Source of the DNA: Onchocerca lupi | Taxonomy: Eukaryota; Nematoda; Chromadorea; Rhabditida; Onchocercidae | Assembly (NCBI GenBank): GCA_028564675.1 | Contig: JAOVVO010000092.1 | Span: 107,841-171,840 of the forward strand | Direction of reading: 5' to 3' | DNA: 64,000 bases | Shown: piece by piece, positions 35,601 to 45,804 of the stretch | Position numbering within the stretch: the first letter of the stretch is position 1 | How the letters are laid out: each line of letters begins with the position of its first letter | The notes under the pieces: generated by a model | The model's input: the letters and a program-made list of their open reading frames with translations, nothing else | Told to the model about the DNA's origin: nothing | Databases searched by the model: none | Position numbers and translations under genes: made by a program

Positions 35601-38600
35601 TTTGATTAAAGGTTAAATATCTAAAATTGGATTATTCTCTTAAAATATGAAAGACGTGAAGACATTAATTTGGAGAATTTCTAACCTGTCCTATCATATT
35701 TACAAATATTTGCTCTCAAAATCTCTCTAATTAGCAGTTAACATCAAAATTCATCTTCAAATCATTTTTCTCAAATTCAGCTTAGTGATCAGCCAATCTC
35801 AAGAATATTTTGATTTGTAGCTTTTATTTATACTTTCACTACATATCAAACTTAGTTTTCTGATAACTGCATGATTTTCATTTAATTGTAAAATACTCAA
35901 AATTGGATTTGTTTTAATAATCATTTTTAATCCTTGCTAATTTCTATAAGCATAACGTGGTATTAAGTAAGTCCCTGAATTAAAAAATAAAAAAAATTGT
36001 AGGTACAAAAAAACAGAAATTAAATGTGGAATATTTATTTTATAAAATACTGCGTTGAATAACTTCACGTGATTTTCTTTTTTCTTTTTTTTTCTTTTTT
36101 TTTTGTGGAACAGAATAGTTGCTACTCAAATATTATAATGCTTTTGATTTATAGATTAAAGTTCAGAAGAATAGTTTCACACTGAATAATTTGAAATCGG
36201 GTCAGCGATATGAGTTGACAATACGGACTGCTTCAACTCCGGACCGTGTTTCCAATGTTGCAGCGATTGTGGAAATCACAATGCCAAGAGGTGATTTTGA
36301 TTGCTTCTCCAGTTTATCGTTCTATATTGGTTGCTTTATTTCCCTCTATTTAACACTTTTTTTTTTGAAATTTATTTTGATGATCAGTTCGAAAATACAT
36401 TTAGAAGATGAATATTTCGAAGTGGGCAATCTGATCATTAGTTCACATTTCAAAGCGACGGGTCAGGGTACCGTTAATTTGACTTGGGAAGTGCCGGAGA
36501 AAATGAGGAATCATATCCGGGGTAAGTTCATTTTCTTTTCATATTTTTGTTGAATTATTTTTGCTAGTTTTTGATGAAGATTTCTTCTATTTTAACGATT
36601 TGTCGGTTCACAGCTTACGATGTTCAATACTCGGAAGCTGGTACAGAGGACTGGCACCAGTTGCAATTCAGCGGTTCACATCCCTCTGCAAGCTTGACCA
36701 CCTTGAAAAGGTTTCTTAGATCATTTGTGTGAAATATGATATAATGTTGTGCTTGGAATACACATCATCACATATTTCTCGGTGATACTCTTAACTAGAA
36801 ATTTGGAAAGATGATCAATTCATGAATGAAATTGCGTTTCTTAATACTAACACAACTGTGTGCCTTATATGGCTTCGAAACTAATATAATCTATTTCCTA
36901 GGCTTAGTTGGGTCTCAATAATTTGATTTACCGATCTAGTTGATACTGATATGCATATGATAATAGATTTTCTTTTGTCCGAAACATTTGGAACATTTAC
37001 ATAAAGTTTGTTTCAGTAGTTGAACATAGTTTTTGTTCAACTACTGAAATATCCGAGTGACAATTTCCTTTTCTTTTTCAACAATGAAAAATAACCTTTT
37101 GATGATTTTAGTGACACAGAGTATTTGTTGAAAATTCGAACACATCTTTTCAATAATCTAACAACTGAAAGTGGGCAATTCAGATTCCGGACCCCAATCG
37201 GTAAGTCTACTTTTTTTTTTTCTACTAATTAGTCTTCCATTTTTTATCTGAGAAATAACTTTCAAATTTTTTCAAACTTACTTTACTTTCAAGTAATTAA
37301 TTCAAGAAAATTTTTTGCAGATTAAGGGATAAAAAACAAAGCCAGCTTCCTTTCACTAGAAAGTATTTCATTTCTTTCGTTATGATTTTCCATGTAAACA
37401 ACAAGTGATATATTGTAGTTGTACAAAATCCAATCAAGAAAGTGGATGTAATTTATACGCATGAAATTGATGGTGTACGGTTACAATGGACATTAGAAAA
37501 GTAAGTAATTTAGTTCTTAATTAGTCTATTGCATAGTTTTTCACTGCTTTTTAATAATCATAAATCTTACATGCATTGAAGTGAAAAACACAATTTTGTT
37601 ACTAATATAAAGATATCTTATCATTTAAGCAGATTTTAAATTAGAAATGAATGTTATGATCATTAAATATAATCCATTTAAAATGTTGGAAAGAACGTTT
37701 TTTTTTTTTTTTTAAATGCCTTTTTTTTCATGTTCCAGTTTTTTATCCGCAAATCTTGTTGACGGCTATGATGTTTACGTATCCGATAATCCAGATCTTC
37801 CGGATGCTGAGTGGTCGTATTATCCGATAAGTGGATCTGAATCACCAAATGATGCTTTTATTGGCGGGGCTAACTCGCTCGTGCTCCGTGATTTACAATC
37901 CGATCATACATATTATGTACGGATAAATGTCCGTAAGAAGGATGGTGAAATATTGCGAGCACCAAGCATTTACCGATTCAAAACAATGGGTAGGTTTATA
38001 TAGATTGGTCATAGAATACAACTTAAAGCAAAGTCTTACTTATTACGTGCTTGAAATAATTTTGATTTTAAAGTAAAAAATTGATAATGTAATGTTATTT
38101 CAAGGGATTTTTAAAAATACTATCATGAGGAGAAGAAAAATTCAGTATTGAAAGTACCGGCAGATAATATAGGATGATGAAAATTGAATTATTAACTAGA
38201 TCACTTGTGAAGACATGTCATAGTTATCGTTTTTTAGATATACGTATCATTTTATTCATTTCATTTATTTTTTTTTCATTTTCTATTTTTTATTTTTTTA
38301 AACTTAGCATATCATTTAGAATTTTACCACATAATAATATATTCTCAGTAATATATTTTGTGTTTGTATTAAATGAAAATAGCAAAATAGCTTTATTTTG
38401 AATATTAATAATATTTTTTTCAATTATTAGTTTGCAGAACGTAGCGAATTTCTTGAACGTCGAGAAGGAAATGCATTGTCGTATCGATTGTTATCACCTG
38501 GACGTGTTCAAATTACATGGACGTATCCCAGTTCCATTATCCCTACCATCACAGGTTTATTATTCTACCATTTTATAAATAGTAAGGGAAGACAGATAAA

Positions 38601-39665
38601 TAAAAATAAATGCACCACAGGTTTTGAAGAAATAAAATTGGAATTGTATAGGATAACGTAGAAAATATAAGACAAAAAGTCGAAAAATCTTGTGAAACCG
38701 ATTTTTTGAAATTCTGACGATTACATGCAAGTTATTGCAGTGTAATATTAACTATTTCTTTGTTTATTCCTTTAATTTTTTATGCTAATAACAAATTGAT
38801 GAATGAAGATTTTTGAATTTTTTATTTGCCATAAATTTATTTGCATTTCTTTTAGGTTCCTCGATTATGTATGCAGAAAGCAATACTTTACCTGAACAGT
38901 GGAAACGTATCAGTTTAGTTGATCCACGACAAGTACGAGATATTTTGAATTTATTTTTGCAAAGCGATTTTTTGTTATATGGAGTGATCCCGGAAAGATC
39001 ATAAGAACTTCTTGATTAGGATTACAAAATTGCAGAATTCTGTCGTGCTAGAGCAACTAAAGCCAAACTCGCGATACTTCATTCGTATTTTACCACAAAT
39101 TAACAATACTTTTTATGACAGCAGTATCATCGATACGTTCGAAATTAAAACTGGAGCGGAAAGCATGTCTTTCAATTTATTTTTTCAATTTCATATATAG
39201 TTAATTTTTTATGACCAATCAAATTTTGTTGCATAATTATGATTCTCGAATATATCTGAGTCATGTTATCAATTCCACTCAAAATATCTCTAATATAATC
39301 ACATTAGATCATATTCGATTCTCTTCTCCTGTCAATACTCATTCACGAATGCTACTGCAACATGAAAAACAGGATAACAATATGATAACAAGAAAGAAGA
39401 ATGAAAAGTTGGTATTGAATGCATGCAATCCAGATTCCATTAAGGTTTAATTTTAACATTTAATATCATTCAAAATCATACATATGGATAGACTGATGAA
39501 TTCAAATGTAAAATAAATTCATCGCATTAGATCGGCAGTAAAATCAATCAACAATTTTTGCAGAACGAATGCTCCTGGGATGAACGTTGTATACCGGTAA
39601 GTCAGGATCATCTCCGTGGTTGGTGTATTCCGGGATCATTACGTAATGCAATCATCAATAATTGA
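32690..39665 (+). CDS. Secreted protein with five fibronectin type III domains
   Basis: Probable extracellular matrix or body-fluid protein. Exons: 32690-32894, 33335-33483, 33797-33998, 34243-34319, 36155-36290, 36405-36521, 36614-36710, 37112-37200, 37419-37500, 37739-37989, 38438-38554, 38856-38932, 39036-39162, 39308-39444, 39564-39665; 654 residues. A signal peptide (LLLLFITYHG core) ends near residue 29. Five domains show the FN3 core Trp and Tyr pattern: IYIQWSYPEE, VRLEWTPPF/QRYELTIRT, VNLTWEVPE/AYDVQYSEAG, VRLQWTLEN/YDVYVSDNP and VQITWTYPSS/RYFIRILP. The end carries a Cys-rich tail (NECSWDERC to GWCIPG). The 3' end is the weak point: joining to the last two exons needs a non-consensus GC donor at 39163; otherwise the protein ends at the TAG at 39198. 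No transmembrane segment. The 1.8-kb fourth intron is empty. Confidence 0.85.
34320..36154 (+). other. Large AT-rich intron of the fibronectin III gene
   Basis: The longest intron in the window. It contains no exon in phase with its neighbours. A 112-codon antisense open frame (35197-35535) encodes an almost purely hydrophobic Phe/Leu/Ile string and is most likely a by-product of the T-rich strand. Confidence 0.6.
37011..37049. repeat. Perfect 16-bp intronic hairpin containing TTTCAG
   Basis: Arms 37011-37026 (TTTCAGTAGTTGAACA) and 37034-37049 pair perfectly around a 7-base loop, about 60 bases upstream of the real acceptor at 37111 in the fibronectin III gene. It has the same design as the hairpin at 9693-9726. 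Confidence 0.9.
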
Positions 39666-39919
39666 AGTATTTTATTTGTTTCGGTTCTTCTGAATTTAAT
39701 CACTTTTCTATTAAATTATAAGCTTATTAAAAATTCAAATGATCTATTTGATGCAGTTCTGTATTTAGAAACCAATTTTTGTTAAAATTGTTTAATAACT
39801 CGATATTTTTTTTTAATTGAACTTTCTGTATTCACATATGAAAAACTAATACTTGCTTTCATCATTTTGATCATTGAATCGAATGATTCAAATAGAAAAA
39901 ACATACCATTTTCATTGAA

Positions 39920-40251
39920 CTTTCTTGCTATGTCAAGCATTTTTTATGGTTGTACAAAAGATCAATAGGCTGGAAATTTATAGACCTAAAGTGCATGTAT
40001 ATATTCGAAATTATTTTGAACGTCAGAAGTTACGTATCTGATCGTTGACTTGAAAGAAAGAAGAGAATACATATCTTTTAAATTTATTTGAGAAGTCCAT
40101 ATGAAATGTATTATATCGATATGAAAATCAATAGAAGATAGAGGTATAAATCTATAGGAAATTACTGTGAAAATCTATAGAAAATTTAGATTAATTTTCA
40201 GCCTACTGATCCCTTGTACAACCAAAAAAAATGTTTGACAAAGCAAGAAAG
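39920..40251. mobile_element. MITE-like foldback element with 53-bp terminal inverted repeats
   Basis: Left arm 39920-39972 and right arm 40199-40251 are inverted copies differing at 6 of 53 positions; both begin CTTTCTTGCT and include GGTTGTACAA. Total length 332 bp with an AT-rich interior and no ORF. No clear target-site duplication could be read. It sits 255 bp after the fibronectin III stop codon. Confidence 0.75.
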
Positions 40252-40322
40252 CTAATTAAATAACAAAAAAAATTTAACTGGGTAAAAAGTAATGGAATGG
40301 AGATATCATTAATTTACTAGGT

Positions 40323-40373
40323 ATGAATTAATTAATAAGTTTTCGTTAATTAAAAACTTATTAATTAATTCAT
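40323..40373. repeat. Perfect 21-bp inverted repeat, 9-base loop
   Basis: The arms ATGAATTAATTAATAAGTTT(T) at 40323-40343 and 40353-40373 match exactly. Pairing resumes outside a one-base mismatch/bulge with TAGG and CCTA, giving nearly 30 bp of possible stem. It lies 72 bp from the MITE-like element. Confidence 0.9.
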
Positions 40374-41382
40374 CGCCTAATAAAAAAATCATGATTTGTT
40401 TATATTAATTTTGATGTATATCTTTTTTTCTCACTTTATGATAGATGTCATATTAAGATGTTTATTAGCTGAAATCATTTTTAAATCACACGGGGTGGAA
40501 ATTACCTAATGAGCTGCTGATCAAAGATTACCGTATAAAAATGGCATATTATATAATCAGGAGAAATTGATCTTAGGCGACTAAATTAATATTTGAAGTA
40601 CATTTGCTGAAACATCTGTTTTGTGTTTGATTGGTAAAATTTTTTATGGCATGAAATTGACTAACGGTATTAGACTGATTCTTATATATCATGCTTTCTC
40701 GAAATTTTGTAAATTTAATTGTCCCTCAAAAAATTGAAGCAAGCTTTATGGTGTGCCGATTTCGAAGCTGGTTAAAATTCAAATAAAATACGTCTAATTT
40801 TTGTGCTAGTATGCAAATTTCAAGTATGCAAATTGGATGATCAAATCAGAATATTTGACGATTTTCTTCGGCAGTTTTCAATCCAAAACAGATAAACGGA
40901 TGCGGATTTCTAACTTTATTATTGCTAAATCGAAACTGGATTTAAATTAATTTAGATCAGACTCAAGTTACTGTTACTGAATCACTCTCACCTTGCGATG
41001 ATTGGAACTCGAATAATGCCGAAGAAAACTGAAATCGTAAAGAAACCATTCTAATAAAAATCAGAAAAGTTCTCGAAAAACTTTTTGAGACAAGATTTTA
41101 ATTGAAATTCTTGAACTTTTTTTGGGGAGTAAAATACGTAAAATATGTCCGCCTCTATTTACTATTTAAGTTACAAAACTTGGCAAAATTTGAAGAAAAC
41201 TTTCATGTTCATTCTTTGTTTGTATTTAGAAAAAAAAAAAACTGTGGTTTTTTATTTGGAAATCTGTAAATTGTAGATCCAATTTAATCAATTGTTCTGG
41301 ACTCGACTTTGTTGATTATATAAACATTAGAATGCGGTAGTTGGCAAAGATCTGAGTTGATATCCTCAAATCAATACAAGAA

Positions 41383-41419
41383 ACAAATATGTATATATAG
41401 AATATATATACATATTTGT
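41383..41419. repeat. Perfect 17-bp AT-rich palindrome, 3-base loop
   Basis: Arms 41383-41399 and 41403-41419 (ACAAATATGTATATATA) pair around GAA. Possibly only an AT-rich cruciform-prone site. Confidence 0.85.
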
Positions 41420-42466
41420 ATATCTAGAATTTCACCGTACCTAATGTCAGCGCAATACTTCAAGAAAACAAACTTTGGCGATAAAATGGACAAACTTGAA
41501 TTAAATCAAGACGATGCTGCATCATCAGTACTGGAACATATATTTCCAGTATTCTAAAATGTTAGAAATCATTGAAAGGATGTTAGAATATGATGTGACA
41601 ATAATTGTGCTCAACAACTCGTCATATCTCTGATTGCAAGTTGATTCGTCATATCGGATCACAAATATATGCACTCCATATAAAAAATTTTAAAGTAGAA
41701 ATTGTAAAAATTTGTTTAAAAAAAATGAAAATTTTTTTGTGAAAATTTGAAATGATTTTCACTTTCGGAAGTTGAGTTTCATTTCACCGAATAAACGCAC
41801 AACCGAATATTTAGCATTAAGAACGGTGATAAGTAAATTTGAAATAGCCAACAGTATTAGACGTAACAGTATGAACTTTTTTCAAGAAAAGGAGGAAAGC
41901 ATTACTGATTCCTTTTGATTGATAACAAAATGGAGGAAATGTTAAATGGAAAGTGATTATAGGAAAAACTATAAAAGATATCAATTGGTCACAATGACCT
42001 GGTCATCTCCATCACAAGTATGCAAAAAATCGATCCAATATGATTAGATCCGCTCCGATCGTTGACATCTAATAACCAGTCAATATCATGATGATGGCAC
42101 ATGTGGTCATGATTTAATGACTAATTTCCATCTTCATTACTACTCTTTCTTCTCCTTCCTCTCTGACTTCATCTTTATTTTACTTGTTAGTGACATTTTG
42201 AAAATTTTTCACAAAAGTTAAAATTTAAAAGTGAAAATGTTGTTCTTTTTTTTCATTCTTTTCCAGATTTTGTTGTGAGTTACTTTTTGTAAAAAGTTGA
42301 AGGAAAGCTAAATGTGGTCATGCAAGATAATCGGTGACACTAATCAAGTAACCTGGATTTTAGTTAATTAATTTGGATTAATTTAGTTTTAATACCAACA
42401 CACGAGAACTTTTCGACCAATTAAAGAAAGTTTCATTTTATTTACTACTTCTAAATTAAAGAAAGT

Positions 42467-44219
42467 ATGTGGCTGTCTTTCTTGCTGATTTTCGATAGCG
42501 TAGGAGCCGATTTTACGCCACATTTCCGGTCATTCATTCATAATAACTACGGTATTGCCATAGCTCAAGCATTGGAACGCACTGATTTAGGAAAAACCGC
42601 AAGTTTTGGTGGTAAACAAAGCAATGAAGATAAGCTGAGTAACCAGGCTGTTATATTAATTCATGGCAGTGGTGACAGGATTACTCGATTGCAGGTAATA
42701 ACATCATTTTTCTCAATTTATTCGTAAAATTCACGGAAGGAATTATACATAGGGATGAATTTCTTGTCTATTTAATATAAGATTATTGTACTAGAATGCT
42801 GTGAGATTTATTGCATGGAAGAGCGATTTAGTTAAAAATCAGATCATTCATTCACGAAATTTAAACAGATGAATTTGATGGAATGATTTTTTAGTTAAAT
42901 CTTAGCTTGAATTTTAGAAAACAGCTCTTAGATTGAAAAAGTTTTTTGGAAATATTATAAAAACTTTCTGCAGAGAATGGTCGATCATTTACTTGCTAAA
43001 GGTTATAATCGATCTGAAATTTACGGCACAACGTGGGGTGATGGTGAATTGACATCAGTTGGACTAGTTGATATGAAGTGTTCTTATGTTAAACAGATCA
43101 GGTATGGAATGTTTCCCTGTTCTGTTTTGCTGATTTTTATAAAGCAAAAGTTAAAAGTGTTTTGTTGAATTTTTGAAAATTAATGACAACAAAGAAACAG
43201 TTTTAAGCCTGCCATTCCAGATTATTTCCTTCTTGTCAATACAGAAGTGTTACTGATCAATCTTTGATCGTAGTAGTGATTTTTTTTTTTTTTTAGGAGT
43301 ATGATAATCGCTGTCCGTCAATATAGCGGTACACGGGTTGATGTGATTGCGTATGCGGTAGGTTCACCGTTGGCCCGAAAAGCAATCCTTGGCGGGGAAT
43401 GCGTTGATACTCGTGAAATTCTTGGTTAGTTTTTTAAGCAATCCTTTCATAAATCGCAAGAATTGTACCGAAGCGATTAATAATGAAGAATTCGTAAATC
43501 GTTACGAAATGAAAGAATAGTAGTAGAATGCCATTTCATTCATCTTCTCACATGTTCCAGAAATTTTGTTGCTTTCCTCATATTTTAATCAATAATATTT
43601 TCTTTAATAATAATTGGAACCCATACTTGACATGATATTTTGTCTTCCCTTTTCTTTTACACTTAAATTTTGGACATCCAAGTAACAGTGTATCTTTTTA
43701 GGTCCACCAATTACCGAATTAATCGACACATATTTGAGTGTTGCTGGTGCCAACTACGGTATTGTATCATGTTTTATACCGATACCGGTAGGTGCATGCA
43801 ATCGCAGGACTGGTTTGCATTGTCGATCAACGTTTTTGCGAGATATTAATGGACAAACTGGATATGAAGGCACTTTCATCTTTAGCATTTTCTCGGATTC
43901 CGATGAAAAAGTAACACATTCCGCGATTTCATGTAGTGATTAATTAACAGTGAGTGATATATAAGGCTTACTTAATACCATCACAATTTTTATTCATTTA
44001 TAATAAGCACAACGAAGATGAAAGTTCATCCATTCGTTCACAAAATATCCTTATCTAAAATTTGGATTGTAGATTGGTTATCGCGGTTGCAACACGCTTC
44101 TCAGTCCGATTAGAGGTGAAACCGGATTCGTAAAAAAAGAATTTCTAAGTCATGATCTTACCATTGATAAGACGTATGAAATGCAACGGAATTTTATTCA
44201 AAAACAGCGGCCAGTCTGA
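42467..44219 (+). CDS. Secreted class 2 lipase (LIPS family), catalytic Ser replaced by Ala
   Basis: Alpha/beta-hydrolase of the nematode-expanded Lipase_2 family, secreted and normally hydrolysing acylglycerols. Exons 42467-42694, 42974-43101, 43297-43424, 43702-43910, 44073-44219; 279 residues, the usual family length. Signal peptide MWLSFLLIFDSVGA. Family landmarks are AVILIHGSGD (oxyanion-hole strand), IYGTTWGDG, VDVIAYAVGSPLARKAILGG, VAGANYG, TGLHC, YEGTFIFSIFSDSDEK (probable catalytic Asp region), SPIRGE and SHD (probable catalytic His). The nucleophile elbow is AYAVG where active relatives have AYSxG or GYSxG: codon 139 (43355-43357) is GCG. By family knowledge this predicts loss of ordinary lipase activity, although the rest of the fold is intact. 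A degraded paralogue lies 1.6 kb downstream. Confidence 0.92.
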
Positions 44220-44221
44220 GC

Positions 44222-44227
44222 AATAAA
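44222..44227 (+). terminator. Poly(A) signal AATAAA three bases after the lipase stop
   Basis: The stop codon ends at 44219 and AATAAA starts at 44222. If used, the 3' UTR would be only about 20-30 bases, leaving little room for 3' UTR regulation. Confidence 0.6.
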
Positions 44228-45804
44228 TCTTTCTTTCCAAGAATATTCATCACATGTTCATAGTTCAAGCACTTGTTGCTCGCTTAAAAATTAAGATGGA
44301 AGATAAGTGTTGATTTAGAAGAACAGACAAGGAAATTTTCAGATTTAAAGAAGCCAAAAGGATAGGAATCATAACATTATTATTCAAAATTCCTCAAATG
44401 TTCACTGAAAGGGATTATTTAATTCTTAAAAAATCGAAAAATTTTTCTGTCAATCAACAGTCTAGAAATCCCTCTTAGTCGGTCAGGATTCGAGAAATTT
44501 CTCTCAGTCAATCAAAAATTGACAGAGAGATCTCCCAATCGTTAATTGATAGAGAAATTGCCCGATTTTTGATTAACAGGGAAATCTCGATCGACTAAGA
44601 TATGAAGATATTTCAAAAAGAAAAAAAAAAATAAATGGCGCATATTAATGCTAATATTGCTATATCATCAAATATGCAAGGCTAATTATTTTTTGAAAAT
44701 TTCTTTCTGTTATTTCCTTCTCGTCAGATTTGTTATTATTCGATATAATGTCAAGCATTATTTGCTGATAATCAGTATAAAAATAGAAATTACCTTTTCT
44801 ATTTGGTTTGACGCAAAATACAATAGTTCCTGTAATATACCACGGTTATTCAAGTGATAATGATGGATCGTTGATATCGAAACAAAGTCGTGACAGATCA
44901 CCAAAAACTTTAAGTAAATTGAAGAGTAAATGTGTATTGTATTAATTTTTAGCAGTTAAATCTAGAACATCTGAAATATTGGCAACTCAAAGCAATTTCG
45001 GATTTCGTGGAATAGTTTAAAATTTGATTCAGTCCTTTATTAATACAACATGTTTGATGTCTCCTTGTGCAGCACATAGTATAATTAAACTAATTAAATG
45101 GATGAAATTTAAGTCCCGAAAAATTATCTCAAATCATCTTAATCACAGCAACTTTTTGTAAGAATTCATAGTAAATTGAGATGGTTTTAATAATTGCAAA
45201 GACAAATAAACATGCAAACGGCTAATGCAAATGCAAGAAAAAGAGACAGATTGGGTTCGAGAGGTCATGAAATATTATTCTCGAAAAAGAACAAAAATTA
45301 GTGCGAAAATATTCCACCACACTTTTTCGTGCAACATTACATTCATCACATAAATTATTCCGAAAAAAATGAATGCTAATAGATAAAGAGGAATGGTAAT
45401 TTTGTTCATCGCTTAAATATTCTTCCTTTCTACTTTGATCAATCTTATTTTAATTCATTAAGTAGGAGGGTAATGTGTTAGATGAGTTCAGAAATTCTTT
45501 AGAGGTTAATAGGATATAGCTAGTTGTTATCTCTTTAATTCTGAACATTTCTGCAAATTCTATTCTATCAAATTTTCCAAATCCAGTCATTAATTTCATA
45601 ACTAAATATATTAATTTGAGTCTAAGAATTAAAACAAAATAGAAAAAGAATGGTTTCGCTGAACTTTAGCAGATGAAAAACTTGCTAACACATACTTACA
45701 TCTTTTCTCTGATGTGAAAAATGGAACAATTCATGAACGAATGAGTCAAAAGATCCTTACCGTGTCGCCAACTAATAAGTATTGTTTAAAAATTTCAGAT
45801 AACA
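44228..45804. other. Intergenic region between lipase gene and lipase pseudogene
   Basis: Contains a foldback repeat at 44473-44600 and otherwise AT-rich DNA. The ORF at 44648-44857 is hydrophobic low-complexity and not supported. Confidence 0.5.
44473..44600. repeat. Imperfect foldback repeat
   Basis: The left arm (from TCTTAGTCGGTC, about 44473-44520) and right arm (about 44556-44600, ending GATCGACTAAGA) are imperfect inverted copies. Between them lie further mutually inverted pieces built on AGAGAAATTTCTC and AGAGAGATCTC. It looks like an old foldback or palindromic insertion. Confidence 0.6.

Larger units (their letters stand above)
40252..42466. other. Intergenic region, no gene seen
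   Basis: Upstream region of the lipase gene. Apart from the two palindromes listed separately I see only AT-rich sequence. The 66-codon ORF at 41357-41557 spans one of these palindromes and shows no family. Confidence 0.5.

Noticed and set aside
37011..37049. MicroRNA precursor
   Set aside because: The stem is only 16 bp, shorter than expected for a Drosha/Dicer substrate, and there is no expression evidence.
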